Shown here piece after piece: positions 39,798 through 50,894 of a stretch of 64,000 nt of DNA. The notes beneath the pieces are model-generated. The model was not told the origin of the DNA and ran no database searches. It was given only the letters and a program-made list of their open reading frames with translations. Where the stretch lies: NCBI RefSeq assembly GCF_002221505.1, contig NZ_CP011036.1, positions 3,162,001 to 3,226,000 of the forward strand. The letters run 5' to 3'. Numbering within the stretch: position 1 is the first letter of the stretch; each line of letters opens with the position of its first letter. A program made the position numbers and the translations under genes. Source of the stretch: Pseudoalteromonas nigrifaciens (GTDB taxonomy: Bacteria; Pseudomonadota; Gammaproteobacteria; Enterobacterales; Alteromonadaceae).

Positions 39798-40564
39798 ATT
39801 GCGTATTGGTAACTAAACCCTAACGCCTCAATGGCTGAGCCAAGCACTTTGCGCTCAGCCGTATCTGTTCCCGTAAAGCGTGGCATTTCGCCGCCATGTT
39901 GTTGGCACTTTTGCGCATAGTAATCGCGCTTACAAGGATGCGACGGATTAACCACATTATAAATACTCTGCCCTTGATGCCAATGCTCAAGCACCGCAAA
40001 AATAGCGTTAATCACATCTTGCTGATGCACCATATTAACGACTTGCTCGGCAGAGGTATTTAGCTCTTTACCTGCAATAAAACGCCCCGGCTCTCTGTTG
40101 GGTCCAACTAAACCGGCTAAGCGCAGCACTTTACCGTTTTGCTCTAGTACTTGCTCTTCAGCTTCATATAGCTTTATTTGTCGCTCGTTTGTACACGAAA
40201 TATCGCTGCTTTCGCTATATACTCCTGGTTCTTGGTCGTACACTCCCGTTGATGAGCAAAGTAAAAAACCCTTAGCATTCAGTTTTTTTGCCAGTGTAAG
40301 TGATGCCGTTAATGTTTGCGCATAATTGTTTTCACTATGGCGACTACGTGGAGGAATAGCGCACACCCAGTAGGCATTTTGTAAATCAATTTGATGCGTT
40401 AACTGGCCATTTTCTAGCAAAAACTGACGTTCAAAATCATGCTCATGCACTGCTGAGCGGTGTGTACCCTGCACTTGCCAACCTGCTTGCTGCGCATTAA
40501 CGCATAAAGCACTGCCTAGCCAGCCCGCGCCTAGTACCACTAAGTTGTTACTCTGATGATTCAA
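39794..40564 (-). CDS. NAD-dependent epimerase/dehydratase-like (extended SDR) protein
   Basis: A Rossmann fold is indicated by [13 protein letters not shown] at residues 9-21. SSTGVYD near 105 resembles the active-site region of atypical extended SDRs related to E. coli YeeZ. The catalytic YxxxK is not obvious, so the reaction is unknown. At 256 residues it fits this subgroup. It stands alone, convergent with hutH, and I see no functional link to histidine use. Confidence 0.7.
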   Translation of the reverse strand: MNHQSNNLVVLGAGWLGSALCVNAQQAGWQVQGTHRSAVHEHDFERQFLLENGQLTHQIDLQNAYWVCAIPPRSRHSENNYAQTLTASLTLAKKLNAKGFLLCSSTGVYDQEPGVYSESSDISCTNERQIKLYEAEEQVLEQNGKVLRLAGLVGPNREPGRFIAGKELNTSAEQVVNMVHQQDVINAIFAVLEHWHQGQSIYNVVNPSHPCKRDYYAQKCQQHGGEMPRFTGTDTAERKVLGSAIEALGFSYQYAI

Positions 40565-40674
40565 TTTATATGACCCCGTTTATTTAAATGTATAATTCTT
40601 AACTCATTTCATAGAGTTCTAAAATTAAATATGCTTAGATATCTGTTACAAAAACAATAACAACATGTGCACTT

Positions 40675-42702
40675 ATGCTAAATAACTTATCATTAAGAAA
40701 AAAAATATTATTATTGATTGGCGGAACAATTACTATTTTACTGCTCATCGCCTCTACTTTTTTTGTTAACCATATTGCCAAACTATCCAGAGTTAATATA
40801 GAGCGTGAGGCTCAAAGCTACTTACAAAGCGAGCAATTATCAATGCAAAGTTACTTTGCTACATACGGTAAAGTAGTTGCCACCTTTATTAATAATCCGC
40901 ATTTGGTGAATTTTTTTACCGCGTGGGATAAGCGCGATCAAGCCCTAGAAAATGCCAACGGCTACTTGGCTATAAATCAAGACTTTGTACGCATAAGTGC
41001 AAATGATGAAAATATTTTATCTGCTTTTTTTGCCTCAGCCACTACCGGCGAGTACTTTAAAGAAAACGAACGTACTGCATATTATAATGGCGAACCTTAC
41101 TACGCGTACAAACGAGGTTGGTGGCAAGAAGCAATGCAAATTAATAAGCTTTACGTAGGCCCTATTTCGGTAGACTTAACCACCGGCGATGCCTCAGCAG
41201 TTGTACAACAACCTGTTTATAACCCACAAGGCAAATTAATTGGTGTGGGCGGCGTTGACTTACAACTTAATAAAATTAACGACATGGTCGAAAACATTCG
41301 CTTTAACGGCCAAGGCTATGGCTTTTTATTAGATGATCAACAAAAAGTTGTGCACTTTTCAAAAGCATCTGGGCATAAACTCTCTGTCACCGACGAAGGC
41401 CCTAACGGTAAAGACGGACTCGATGCGCTTGAACAACAATTTAATAATACCTCAGGGTTTAAAACACTTAACAGTGCAATGCAAAATAACCTCGCGGGTA
41501 GCCAAACTGTTATGCTTAAAGGCGAGCAATTTTATGTGGTTTATAACCGCCTACAATTAGAGCAGCCTCATTTAGATTGGTATGTGGGTTTATTAATTCC
41601 AACCAGTATGATTGAAGCCCCGGTAAATGCTGCGGTTACAACCACTACAACCGCCGTTATCATTATTTTAGTGATTATTTTAGCAATGATTTTATGGGCC
41701 ACCCATATGATTTCAAAACCAATCACTACACTCACGCATATTATGCGCGACATTGCTTCTGGCGAGGGTGATTTAACCCAAAAAATTAATATTGATAGCC
41801 AAGACGAAGTAGGCCAACTGGCTAATCATATGAATACCTTTATTGATAAGTTGCGAGCGATGATGCTAGACACCGCAGCACAAGCTGAGCAATTAAGTGC
41901 CGCTGCCGATCAGCTTAAAACGGTATCGCAACAAACGAATTCAGAAATTCAGCAAGAAAAACAACAAGTAGATAGTGTTAGTGCCGCAGTGACAGAAATG
42001 GCCACTACCGTGCAAGAAATATCACGTAACGCACAGCAAACAAATACCGCGGCAGAAGAAGTACAAGCAATTACTGCCGATGGTGCAAGCCGCTCAAGCC
42101 AAGCACAAAGTGTAATGAGTGCGCTGGCTGAACATATTGGCGAAGCCTCTAAGGTGGTTGCCGGGCTTGAGCAAGAAAGTAATAACATAGGCGCATTGGT
42201 TGATGTAATTAACTCAATTGCCGATCAAACCAACTTACTCGCGCTTAATGCAGCCATAGAAGCGGCCCGCGCCGGAGAACATGGCCGCGGCTTTGCCGTT
42301 GTTGCCGATGAAGTTCGCTCGTTGGCGAGTCGTACACAAGAGTCAACCGACGATATTCGCAATATGATTACCCGTTTACAGCAAATTGCTCAGCAAGCCT
42401 CTAGTATGATGCTACAAGGGCAAAAACAAACCGAGGACTCTGTGTTGCAAACAAAAGAAGTACTTAGCTCACTACAAAGCATTGCCCTGTCGGTAACTAA
42501 AGTACAAGATCAAAGTCATCAAATTGCCACCTCTACCGAGCAACAAACGGTAGTAGCAGAAGATATTAATACCAGCCTTAGTGCTATTAATAGTTTAGTT
42601 AATAGTACCGCAGAGCATGCACACACACTTGCCAATGAAGCACATGATTTAAGTGACCTTGCAGGGGCATTAAATAAAACGGTAAACCAGTTTAAACTAT
42701 AA
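40675..42702 (+). CDS. Methyl-accepting chemotaxis protein with dCache sensor
   Basis: This 675-residue chemoreceptor has TM1 (about 13-32), a long periplasmic double-Cache domain ([21 protein letters not shown] and [15 protein letters not shown] repeat [13 protein letters not shown] are typical), TM2 (about 322-345), HAMP ([25 protein letters not shown]) and the signalling domain with [26 protein letters not shown]. The WxxA-type and Tyr residues in the distal Cache pocket hint at amino-acid-like ligands, but this is inference. It has no tethering pentapeptide at the C-terminus. Confidence 0.9.
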   Translation: MLNNLSLRKKILLLIGGTITILLLIASTFFVNHIAKLSRVNIEREAQSYLQSEQLSMQSYFATYGKVVATFINNPHLVNFFTAWDKRDQALENANGYLAINQDFVRISANDENILSAFFASATTGEYFKENERTAYYNGEPYYAYKRGWWQEAMQINKLYVGPISVDLTTGDASAVVQQPVYNPQGKLIGVGGVDLQLNKINDMVENIRFNGQGYGFLLDDQQKVVHFSKASGHKLSVTDEGPNGKDGLDALEQQFNNTSGFKTLNSAMQNNLAGSQTVMLKGEQFYVVYNRLQLEQPHLDWYVGLLIPTSMIEAPVNAAVTTTTTAVIIILVIILAMILWATHMISKPITTLTHIMRDIASGEGDLTQKINIDSQDEVGQLANHMNTFIDKLRAMMLDTAAQAEQLSAAADQLKTVSQQTNSEIQQEKQQVDSVSAAVTEMATTVQEISRNAQQTNTAAEEVQAITADGASRSSQAQSVMSALAEHIGEASKVVAGLEQESNNIGALVDVINSIADQTNLLALNAAIEAARAGEHGRGFAVVADEVRSLASRTQESTDDIRNMITRLQQIAQQASSMMLQGQKQTEDSVLQTKEVLSSLQSIALSVTKVQDQSHQIATSTEQQTVVAEDINTSLSAINSLVNSTAEHAHTLANEAHDLSDLAGALNKTVNQFKL

Positions 42703-42720
42703 ACGCCGGCTACTTATATT

Positions 42721-42751
42721 TAAGCGCTTGAGGATAAACTTTAAGCGCTTA
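42721..42751. repeat. Inverted repeat downstream of the dCache chemoreceptor
   Basis: TAAGCGCTT at 42721 and AAGCGCTTA at 42743 form a 9-bp stem with a 13-base loop. Cs and only later a T-run follow, so it is an imperfect terminator candidate for the chemoreceptor gene. The rest of 42752-42937 shows nothing clear. Confidence 0.35.
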
Positions 42752-42937
42752 TTCCCCCCCTTGTTTTTAATTTATTCAGCACCATATCTTTGAGTGACTG
42801 TTGATATTTCAAAGTGGAAACTTACTTAATATCACTAGCTTTGCTAGCAGTTTTCACCTCGTATAAAAATATATAGCAATTTTATGTACTAGATTAAGTT
42901 TTTCTGTTTTTAATCCATATCTTTTTAGTGAGATGGT

Positions 42938-42964
42938 TTGTTGTTTAGCAGAGTCTGGTATAGT
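42938..42964 (+). promoter_or_regulatory. secA: Candidate extended -10 promoter for secA
   Basis: TGG followed by TATAGT (42956-42964) is an extended -10 element. TTGTTG at 42938-42943 lies 15 bp upstream of the hexamer. This predicts a secA leader of about 150 bases. Confidence 0.5.
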
Positions 42965-43121
42965 AGCACACGTAATAAACAGTGCTTTTTGAACGGTTTA
43001 ATACAAAATTGCTAATTAATGTGTCCTCGGTGTTACTTTAAAGAATACATTAATTATCAATTGTTAAAAATGGGTTAGCCGATGTACGGCTGGCAAAAAA
43101 ATACATTGTAACGGTTTTATC

Positions 43122-45830
43122 ATGATATCTAATTTATTTACCAAGATTTTTGGTAGTCGCAATGACCGCACTATTAAAAACCTAAGAAAGACGGTCGCAC
43201 TGATCAATGCACTTGAAACGCAATTAGAAGCGCTTTCTGATGACGACTTAAAAGCGAAAACAGCAGAGTTTAGAGAACGTTACGATAACGGACAAAGCCT
43301 TGACGACTTACTGCCTGAAGCATTTGCTGTGGTACGTGAAGCATCTAAACGTGTAAATGGCATGCGTCACTTTGACGTACAGCTACTCGGTGGCATGGTA
43401 CTGCACCAAGGCCGTATTGCAGAAATGCGTACCGGTGAAGGTAAAACTCTCACAGCTACATTACCTGCTTACTTAAATGGTTTAACTGGTAAGGGCGTAC
43501 ACGTAATTACCGTGAACGACTACCTAGCTAAACGCGATGCGGAAACTAACCGTCCGTTATTTGAGTTTTTAGGTTTAACAGTAGGCTGTAACGTACCGGG
43601 TATGATGCCACAGCAGAAAAAACAAGCTTATGTTGCCGATATTACGTACGGTACTAATAATGAGTTTGGTTTTGACTACCTGCGTGACAACATGGCATTT
43701 AGCATAGATGAGCGTGTACAACGTCCATTATTTTATGCTGTTGTCGATGAAGTGGATTCTATCTTAATTGATGAAGCCCGTACGCCCCTTATTATTTCAG
43801 GCCCTGCTGAGGACAGCTCAGAGCTATACACTGAAATTAATACCATGGTGCCTTTACTTGAACTACAAGAAAAAGAAGACGAAGAAGGTATTGAAGGCGA
43901 TGGCGATTTCACTATTGATGAAAAGTCTAAGCAAGTTCATTTAACTGAACGTGGCCAAATTAAAGTTGAAGAGCTACTTACTGAGCGCGGCTTAATTGCA
44001 GAAGGCGATTCGCTTTATTCTGCAGCCAGCATTACGCTACTAAGCCATGTTTATGCAGCGCTTCGTGCTCATAAGCTTTATCAAAGAGATGTTGATTACG
44101 TTGTAAAAGAAAACGAAGTTATCATTATTGATGAGCACACTGGTCGTTCAATGGAAGGTCGTCGTTGGTCAGAAGGTTTACACCAAGCTGTTGAAGCTAA
44201 AGAAGGCGTAAATATTCAAAACGAAAACCAAACGCTTGCATCTATTACCTTTCAAAACTATTTCCGCTTATACGAAACACTTGCGGGCATGACAGGTACA
44301 GCCGATACGGAAGCATTTGAGTTCCAGTCTATTTACGGCCTAGACACTGTTGTTATGCCAACTAATAAGCCGATGGTTCGTGATGATCGCGCCGACTTAG
44401 TGTACCTAACGCAAGAAGAAAAATACGAAGCTATTTTAGTTGATATTAAAGACTGCCAAGAACGCGGACAACCTGTACTTGTAGGTACTATTTCAATTGA
44501 AAGCTCTGAGTATTTATCGCAATTTTTACGCAAAGAAAAAATTAAGCACAACGTACTTAATGCTAAATTTCATGCGCAAGAGGCTGATATCGTATCAGAC
44601 GCTGGCCTACCAGGCACAGTAACGATTGCCACTAACATGGCTGGCCGTGGTACCGATATTGTACTTGGTGGTAACTGGCACAGCGAAGTTGAAAAGCTTG
44701 AAAACCCAACTGATGAACAAATTGCTGAAATTAAAGCTGCATGGAAAATACGCCATGACGCAGTAATTGATGCAGGTGGTTTACACATTATTGGTACTGA
44801 ACGCCATGAATCTCGTCGTATAGATAACCAATTACGTGGTCGTTCTGGTCGTCAAGGTGATGCCGGTTCAAGCCGTTTTTACTTATCGATGGACGATGCG
44901 TTAATGCGTATTTTTGCTGGCGAGCGCATGACTAACATGATGCGTAAACTAGGTATGCAACGCGGTGAAGCTATTGAACATCCATGGGTTAACCGTGCGA
45001 TTGAAAATGCACAGCGTAAAGTAGAAGCACGTAACTTTGATGTGCGTAAGCAATTACTTGAGTACGATGACGTAGCAAACGATCAACGCCGTGTGGTTTA
45101 CTCACAGCGTAACGAACTACTTGAAGAAGGCGATATTTCAGAAACTATCACGGTTATTCGTGGTGATGTGCTGAGTAATATTATTGATCAGTACATTGCA
45201 CCGCAAAGCTTGGCTGAAATGTGGGATGTACCTGGCCTTGAAGAGCGCTTAAAACAAGACTTCTTAATTGAATTGCCAATTACTCAGTGGCTAGCTGATG
45301 ACAATAAACTCTATGAAGAAAAACTTCGTGAGCGCATTGAAGAGTCGGTTGGGCAAGCATATAAGCAAAAAGAAGAGATGGTAGGCGATTCAGTACTACG
45401 TCAATTCGAAAAAGCGATTATGTTACAAAGCCTAGATCAGCATTGGAAAGATCACCTGGCAGCAATGGATCATTTACGCCAAGGTATTCATTTACGTGGT
45501 TATGCGCAAAAAAATCCAAAGCAAGAGTACAAGCGTGAATCGTTTGAGCTATTCGCTGAAATGCTAGAAAACTTAAAAATAGATGTAGTAAGTATTTTAA
45601 GCAAAGTACAAGTACGCGCCGAAGAGGATGTTGAAAAAGTAGAAGAGCAACACCGTAAAAGTGAAAACGCTCCTCGCGAATATCAGCATGAAGAAGTTGA
45701 GCATGTAGGCGGAGAAGCACCACAAAGCGCAACTGTAATGGCACGTAGCGAGCCAAAAGTAGGCCGTAACGATCCTTGTCCTTGTGGCTCAGGTCAAAAA
45801 TTTAAGCAATGTTGTGGTAAATTAAAATAA
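43122..45830 (+). CDS. secA: Preprotein translocase ATPase SecA
   Basis: SecA drives secretory proteins through SecYEG. The 902-residue protein has Walker [28 protein letters not shown], the preprotein cross-linking domain, and second-nucleotide-domain motifs [18 protein letters not shown] and [11 protein letters not shown]. The C-terminal SEC-C zinc motif is [15 protein letters not shown]. The E. coli-style secM gene is not seen upstream; instead there is a leader of about 150 bases with a small hairpin and a nine-codon frame. The ribosome-binding site is weak. Downstream is mutT, as in other gammaproteobacteria. Confidence 0.98.
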   Translation: MISNLFTKIFGSRNDRTIKNLRKTVALINALETQLEALSDDDLKAKTAEFRERYDNGQSLDDLLPEAFAVVREASKRVNGMRHFDVQLLGGMVLHQGRIAEMRTGEGKTLTATLPAYLNGLTGKGVHVITVNDYLAKRDAETNRPLFEFLGLTVGCNVPGMMPQQKKQAYVADITYGTNNEFGFDYLRDNMAFSIDERVQRPLFYAVVDEVDSILIDEARTPLIISGPAEDSSELYTEINTMVPLLELQEKEDEEGIEGDGDFTIDEKSKQVHLTERGQIKVEELLTERGLIAEGDSLYSAASITLLSHVYAALRAHKLYQRDVDYVVKENEVIIIDEHTGRSMEGRRWSEGLHQAVEAKEGVNIQNENQTLASITFQNYFRLYETLAGMTGTADTEAFEFQSIYGLDTVVMPTNKPMVRDDRADLVYLTQEEKYEAILVDIKDCQERGQPVLVGTISIESSEYLSQFLRKEKIKHNVLNAKFHAQEADIVSDAGLPGTVTIATNMAGRGTDIVLGGNWHSEVEKLENPTDEQIAEIKAAWKIRHDAVIDAGGLHIIGTERHESRRIDNQLRGRSGRQGDAGSSRFYLSMDDALMRIFAGERMTNMMRKLGMQRGEAIEHPWVNRAIENAQRKVEARNFDVRKQLLEYDDVANDQRRVVYSQRNELLEEGDISETITVIRGDVLSNIIDQYIAPQSLAEMWDVPGLEERLKQDFLIELPITQWLADDNKLYEEKLRERIEESVGQAYKQKEEMVGDSVLRQFEKAIMLQSLDQHWKDHLAAMDHLRQGIHLRGYAQKNPKQEYKRESFELFAEMLENLKIDVVSILSKVQVRAEEDVEKVEEQHRKSENAPREYQHEEVEHVGGEAPQSATVMARSEPKVGRNDPCPCGSGQKFKQCCGKLK

Positions 45831-45853
45831 TCCAATAGTGTAATAAATTTCGT

Positions 45854-45881
45854 AAAAAGCGGCGCTTGCGTCGCTTTTTTT
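45854..45881 (+). terminator. Terminator after secA
   Basis: AAAAAGCGGCG and CGTCGCTTTTT arms (one G-T pair) form a stem followed by a T-run, ending just before the mutT ribosome-binding site AGGGAG. Confidence 0.8.
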
Positions 45882-45902
45882 ATGGTGTTTAAGGGAGATA
45901 AA

Positions 45903-46301
45903 ATGACTAGTATAATTGTAAATGTGGCTGTTGGCGTAATTAAAAAAAATAACGCTCTGTTTATTTGCAAGCGGGCAAATGATCAACATCAAGGAGGTTT
46001 GTGGGAGTTTCCTGGTGGTAAAATTGAAGCCGGTGAAAGTGTATTTAGAGCACTTAAGCGTGAACTTCAAGAAGAGATTGGCATCACTATTTTTAGTTCC
46101 AGTGAGTTGCTAACAATAAAACACGATTACGATGATAAAACGGTAAAGCTGAACGTACATGTGGTGAGTAACTTTAGTGGTGAAGCACATGGCGCAGAAG
46201 GGCAAGATAATGCTTGGGTAAGTATTGACGAGCTAGATAACTACGAGTTTCCAGCAGCTAACGTCGATATTATTAGCGCTATAAAAGCGAAATATATTTA
46301 A
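45903..46301 (+). CDS. mutT: 8-oxo-dGTP diphosphatase MutT
   Basis: MutT removes 8-oxo-dGTP from the nucleotide pool and prevents A-to-C transversions. The Nudix box GGKIEAGESVFRALKRELQEEIGI is intact, with the RELQEE core. The frame opens at 45882 but the ATG at 45903 has AGGGAG five bases upstream and starts MTSIIVNVAVGVIKK, giving 132 residues like E. coli MutT. No terminator is seen after it; the 3' exon side of group II intron 1 begins 70 bases later. Confidence 0.93.
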   Translation: MTSIIVNVAVGVIKKNNALFICKRANDQHQGGLWEFPGGKIEAGESVFRALKRELQEEIGITIFSSSELLTIKHDYDDKTVKLNVHVVSNFSGEAHGAEGQDNAWVSIDELDNYEFPAANVDIISAIKAKYI

Positions 46302-46408
46302 CGCTTAATATTTGGCTATACTCTTTTAGTAAAATAATAATAACAATAAACCGCCATTATTAGGCAGCTACATCGAGTAGGGTGAGGCTTTTGCCTCATC
46401 CCTCTCAC

Positions 46409-46440
46409 AGAACCGTACGTACGGGCCTCGTATACGGCTC
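46409..46440 (-). ncRNA. Group II intron domain V, copy 1
   Basis: On the minus strand the catalytic domain V starts GAGCCGTA and closes TACGGTTC with a two-base CG bulge, including the AGC triad. The distal stem-loop looks three bases shorter than the usual 34-nt domain V with its GAAA loop. Confidence 0.75.
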
Positions 46441-46463
46441 CTGTATTCTTCTATCCCTTCGGC

Positions 46464-47774
46464 TTATTTTCTAAACGCCGATTGAGCAAGCCATCCTGTA
46501 CTTACTTTTTCCATTGAATATAAACCTTGCTCCTCAAACCATTGGTTTGGCATCGCTACATTCGATAATGGACTTAGAGAGTTTCGCCATGAGTTCATTT
46601 TGATGAACTTAAATGGCGGCTTTTTCCCTAATTGTTTTAGTCGCTTATGCAACCTCGCTGGGTTTTTCCACAACCTTAACTGAATTGCCCTTAATCGTCG
46701 TCTCACCCACCTTGCCAACAAATTTAGCACTCGTTTACAATTGGCTATACTGAAATAATTTACAAAGCCGCGCACCACTGGATTGAGTCTTTTTATTACT
46801 TCAATTAAGTTCATGCCACTATTTCGCTTTGTTAATCGTTTAACTCTTTGTTTAAAGCCTTTGAGTTTTGTGGCTTGGATACGCGTCCAATTACTGCCTA
46901 TCTCCACTCCCAAAAATTTTACGCCTTCACTACTATGCGCTATGTGCGTTTTCTTTTCGTTGACTGTTAACTTTAAGCCTTTTTCGAGTATCTGAGTCGC
47001 TACTGTGAGTGCATTCTTGGCTGCTTTTTCTGTGCAGCATAAGATCAATATGTCGTCGGCGTACCTCACTATTCTGTGATTTCGCTTTTTCATTTCTTGA
47101 TCAAATGCATCTAGGTAGATATTCGCCAACAGTGGACTGATAACACCACCTTGTGGACTTCCTAGCTCACTCGCTTCCCAATTATTGCCTATCATTACTC
47201 CGCTTTTTAAAAACTGTTTGAGCAGTTTTAAGATGCTACCGTCTGTCACTTTGCTTTTGACGCTGCTTATGATCAAGTCGTGATCGAGTAGGTCAAAACA
47301 CTTCGACAGATCCATATCAACCACCCACTCACGGTGATATTTACGAATAAATACCGTGGCTTTGCTGATGGCGTCATGACAACTTCGTTTCGGCCTGTAC
47401 CCATAACTTGATGGGTGAAAGTCGATGTCGAAGAGCGGTTGGAGAATGTTCAATAGTGTTTGTTGTACTATGCGGTCGCGAACTGTTGGAATTCCCAGCA
47501 GTCTCACACCACCATCATCTTTCGGTATTTCTATCCGTTTGACTGGCTGTGCGCGATACTGCTTGCTTTGCAGTTCACCTTGCAGTTGTTTCAAGTTTTC
47601 TTCTAAATTCAAGGCGAACGCGGCTATGGACTGCCTATCTATTCCGGCCGCTCCTTTCGCTGCTTTCACTTTTTTGAATCCCTTGTACAGGTTATTAATA
47701 TCTAATAATTGCCCATACAAGCTGTAGTAAACTGTCATCAATTGCCTTTGCTTACGGTATGTCTGTCGTTTCAC
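46464..47774 (-). CDS. ltrA: Group II intron reverse transcriptase/maturase, copy 1
   Basis: The protein splices and mobilises its host intron. The 436-residue sequence has the reverse transcriptase fingers and palm (GIDRQSI, RLLGIPTVRDRIVQ, SYGYRPKRS), catalytic DMDLSKCFD at about 153-161, SPQGGVISPLLAN at 206-218 and YADD at 238-241, then the maturase X domain (about 300-420). No HNH endonuclease domain follows, so it would prime from nascent or lagging-strand DNA. The frame starts with GTG; an ATG at residue 13 is an alternative. It is identical to the copy at 56944-58254. Confidence 0.95.
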   Translation of the reverse strand: MKRQTYRKQRQLMTVYYSLYGQLLDINNLYKGFKKVKAAKGAAGIDRQSIAAFALNLEENLKQLQGELQSKQYRAQPVKRIEIPKDDGGVRLLGIPTVRDRIVQQTLLNILQPLFDIDFHPSSYGYRPKRSCHDAISKATVFIRKYHREWVVDMDLSKCFDLLDHDLIISSVKSKVTDGSILKLLKQFLKSGVMIGNNWEASELGSPQGGVISPLLANIYLDAFDQEMKKRNHRIVRYADDILILCCTEKAAKNALTVATQILEKGLKLTVNEKKTHIAHSSEGVKFLGVEIGSNWTRIQATKLKGFKQRVKRLTKRNSGMNLIEVIKRLNPVVRGFVNYFSIANCKRVLNLLARWVRRRLRAIQLRLWKNPARLHKRLKQLGKKPPFKFIKMNSWRNSLSPLSNVAMPNQWFEEQGLYSMEKVSTGWLAQSAFRK

Positions 47775-48473
47775 ATTGATGTATAGTGGTGTTCTTCATG
47801 AGGACATTAGGTGTGCTAGCCGAATGGCAATCTGCCTAAGTGGTCGCTCATTACTCCCATGCTCGGCCTTCAGTTCTCAGCGTCCACATTCCTGCTTAGC
47901 CGTCATCTCTTGCCTATTTCCGTCGAAATACATGTGAGCCTATACGTCGATACTCCTGATTTTCATACACTTAAAGAATACTTCCCCCCTTCGCAATCAA
48001 TTAAAACTTTTGATTAAAATTGACCCTATCAAACATTCTGTTGATAGTCGGCTTGGTTTTGTCCTCCACACCATTACTGGCTTTCATCGGCCTAGCCTTA
48101 CTCACTACTACGGGTTCATCTGCCACCTCACACCGACGTTAAACCTTGGGTTTCCCCTTGAGTTTAGGCCACTTATTTACACTAAGTTTAGATGCCAGGC
48201 TTCCCCAGTTACTGCACTGGCTCCCTGTTAGAAATCCCACCCTCAAGCACAGTATTGGTCTGACTAAGTATAGGGCGTTGCGCTATTTTGCACGCTGACC
48301 CACCAATACTGCCGAAACAGGTTACGGTTAGTTGTGTACCTCTAACTTCTTATGGCTTCCTTCAGACCCCACCGTTGGCCAGTGACGCCCTTGCCATTCA
48401 GATTATCTTCCCCTTAGTCAGGGTAATAAGGCATCTTTCAGCCTATCGGGTTTGCCAGCTTCGCTGGGCAAAC

Positions 48474-48509
48474 AAAAAGGCCAGCAAGTTAACACTTGCT
48501 GGCCTTTTT
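48474..48509 (-). terminator. Terminator of the M13 peptidase gene and intron 1 target
   Basis: A 16-bp stem AAAAAGGCCAGCAAGT / ACTTGCTGGCCTTTTT has a TAAC loop. Its minus-strand T-tract (48478-48474) abuts the first intron base at 48473. This is the 5' exon of group II intron copy 1. Confidence 0.9.
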
Positions 48510-48554
48510 AGTTAGATACTTTCTAGTTAGGTACTTTCTAGTTAGGTAATTAAA

Positions 48555-50627
48555 TTACCAAATTTTTACGCGGTCCTCTGGTTTAATATACATTTTGTCG
48601 CCTTCTTTAACGTCAAATGCTTTATAAAACTCAGGCATATTCGATAAAATACCAATTACGCGGTAATGACTAGGCGAATGCGGGTCGGTCATTAAGCGGT
48701 TACGCAGCGCTTCATCACGATACTTACGACGCCAAATTTGTGACCAGCCCATAAAGAAGCGCTGATCGCCAGTGTAGCCATCAATCACTGGAGCCTTAGA
48801 GTTACCTAAAGATAGCATATACGCTTTATGTGCAACCGTAAGGCCGCCTAAATCGCCAATATTTTCGCCTAACGTCAATTCACCATTTACGCCAGCATCA
48901 GTAAAAGGTTTGTATTCATTATACTGAGCAACTAAAGCCGCGGTTCGCTGTTCAAACTGTTTAAGGTCTGACTCGCTCCACCAGTTACGTAAATTACCGT
49001 CGCCGTCGTATTTAGCACCTTGGTCGTCAAAACCATGGCCTAACTCATGACCAATTACCGCGCCAATAGCACCGTAATTTACTGCATCATCTGCTTCTAA
49101 GTTAAAAAATGGCGGCTGTAAAATAGCTGCTGGAAACACAATTTCGTTATTTACTGGGTTGTAGTATGCATTCACAGTTTGTGGTGTCATGTGCCACTCT
49201 GAGCGGTCTACTGGTTTACCCAATTTGGCAATCATATCGCTGTAAGCCCATTCGCTATAACGAATGTAGTTACCGACTAATTCATCAGGGTTAATCTCTA
49301 GTGCTGAGTAGTCTTTCCACTTATCTGGGTAGCCAATTTTAGGTGTAAACTTGTCTAGCTTTTGTTGAGCGGCAATTTTAGTTTCCGGGCTCATCCACTC
49401 TAAATTTTCAATCGCAACACCGTAGCCTTTAATTACGTTATCAACCAACTCTTCCATACGCGCTTTCGCTTCTGGTGGAAAGTTCTCTTTAACGTACACT
49501 TTACCTAAAATCTCACCTAGCACACTGTTTGAAGCATCAACCGCTTGCTTCCAAAGTGGCGCTTGTTCTTCTACACCACGTAAAGTTGTACTGTAAAAGT
49601 TAAACTTAAGGTCCACTAACTCTTTATCGAGTAACTGCGCGTAGTTACTTACAAAGTGAAACTTAAGGTAATTTTGCCATGTTACTAAATCGGTGTTTTT
49701 ATAAATAGTCGCAAATTTTTCAAAGTAGCTCGGCTGGCTAATAATTAACTCTTCGGTGTTTATGCCTATCGCTTTAAAGTAACTAGCAAGATCAAAGTCA
49801 CCCATCAGTTTATTTGCTTGTGCAAGGCTCATTTTATTATAAGACTTGGTTGCATCACGGCTCTCTACTCGACTCCACTGCACCTCAGCAAGATTTTTTT
49901 CCAGCGCTAATACATTTTTAGCCACAGCCTCTGTATTTTCAACCCCTGACTTGGCTAATATTTTAGCAATGTAAGCTTGATAAGAAGCACGAATTTTAGT
50001 GAACTTTTCATCATCTTTTAAATAATAATCACGATCGGGTAAACCTAACCCAGCTTGATACGCATACAATGCATTTTCGCTGGAGTTTTTAGCGTCATTA
50101 TTTACATACCAACCAAATGGCAAGTCGCCGCCTTTAATCTGTAATTGCGCCATTAAAGTAACTAAATCTTTTTTACCTTTAACGGCGTCAATGCTTGCCA
50201 ATGATGGCTCAAGTGGCTGGATGCCAAGTTCTTCGCGCGCTTCTTCTGCCATGTAGCTATTATAAAATGCCGCCAACTTTGCTTCATCACTGCCTTTTTC
50301 AACATTGCTATTTGCTGCCGCACTTTCAAGTACTGTTTTCATCGCCTTTTGCGACTCGTCATATAATTGCGAAAACGAACCATAGTTAGATTTATCGCCA
50401 GGAATTTCGGTTTTAGCTAGCCATTGACCATTTACATGGTAATAAAAGTCATCTTGAGCGCGTACCGATTTATCCATATTTTCCAGCTCAATACCCAAGG
50501 TAAAAGGAGCTGGAACTGGAGCGCTAACCGCGGGAGTTTCGTTTACTTTAATTTCTTGTTGTTCACCACAACCAACCAACCCAAGTGCCAGCGCAATACC
50601 TGCGGCGGTCATTGTTATTTTAATCAT
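48555..50627 (-). CDS. M13-family zinc endopeptidase lipoprotein (PepO/neprilysin-like)
   Basis: This 690-residue protein starts with a lipoprotein signal (ALGLVGC, lipidated Cys20), so it acts in the periplasm or at the outer membrane. The M13 N-terminal domain begins DDFYYHVNGQWL. The catalytic C-terminal part has NAYYNPVNNEIVFPAAIL, the zinc motif in IGHELGHGFDDQGAKYD (HExxH) and the third ligand Glu in GENIGDLGG. RVIGILSNMPEFYKAFD and a C-terminus ending RVKIW are typical. It stands alone and is followed by the terminator invaded by intron 1. Confidence 0.93.
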   Translation of the reverse strand: MIKITMTAAGIALALGLVGCGEQQEIKVNETPAVSAPVPAPFTLGIELENMDKSVRAQDDFYYHVNGQWLAKTEIPGDKSNYGSFSQLYDESQKAMKTVLESAAANSNVEKGSDEAKLAAFYNSYMAEEAREELGIQPLEPSLASIDAVKGKKDLVTLMAQLQIKGGDLPFGWYVNNDAKNSSENALYAYQAGLGLPDRDYYLKDDEKFTKIRASYQAYIAKILAKSGVENTEAVAKNVLALEKNLAEVQWSRVESRDATKSYNKMSLAQANKLMGDFDLASYFKAIGINTEELIISQPSYFEKFATIYKNTDLVTWQNYLKFHFVSNYAQLLDKELVDLKFNFYSTTLRGVEEQAPLWKQAVDASNSVLGEILGKVYVKENFPPEAKARMEELVDNVIKGYGVAIENLEWMSPETKIAAQQKLDKFTPKIGYPDKWKDYSALEINPDELVGNYIRYSEWAYSDMIAKLGKPVDRSEWHMTPQTVNAYYNPVNNEIVFPAAILQPPFFNLEADDAVNYGAIGAVIGHELGHGFDDQGAKYDGDGNLRNWWSESDLKQFEQRTAALVAQYNEYKPFTDAGVNGELTLGENIGDLGGLTVAHKAYMLSLGNSKAPVIDGYTGDQRFFMGWSQIWRRKYRDEALRNRLMTDPHSPSHYRVIGILSNMPEFYKAFDVKEGDKMYIKPEDRVKIW

Positions 50628-50894
50628 AAGGATTCCGTTTGTTAGTTAAAATAAATACCTATTTCATTAATATTCAAATACCAGCAGCATAAAGCTGCGT
50701 AATGACATTTTATGTACTTTTACTTAATGAAATAAGCATTAACTGCAACCTAGTTAATAGGCGTATTAAGTAGCTATCATAAACCCCATTGGGGTAACAA
50801 TAAAATTGAATATGTAACAAAGTATTTTAATGCGATGAGTGACCCACATAGTGCTATCAATAACTATGTGAGCTTATAAACGAGTTATTAGCAG

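Larger units (their letters stand above)
46372..48473 (-). mobile_element. Group II intron, copy 1
   Basis: A 2102-base retroelement is read on the minus strand, with a 5' end near 48473 (GTTTGCCC...) and a 3' end near 46372 (...CTACTCGAT). The first 700 bases are the ribozyme domains I-III, the reverse transcriptase frame lies in domain IV, and the last 90 bases hold domain V and domain VI (GAGGC-AAAA-GCCTC). Ends were set by comparing the two copies, whose shared sequence runs from 46370 to 48478, and by the terminator boundary. It is inserted directly after the T-tract of the M13 peptidase terminator, in the sense direction. I could not detect any difference from copy 2. Confidence 0.88.

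Noticed and set aside
42721..42751. Strong terminator after the dCache chemoreceptor
   Set aside because: The stem is good but is followed by ATTCCCCCCC, with Ts only later; kept as an inverted repeat, not as a terminator.
48010..48515. Small plus-strand frames inside the introns (repeated at 58490-59016)
   Set aside because: They lie antisense to ribozyme domains I-III, match no family and recur only because the intron is duplicated.
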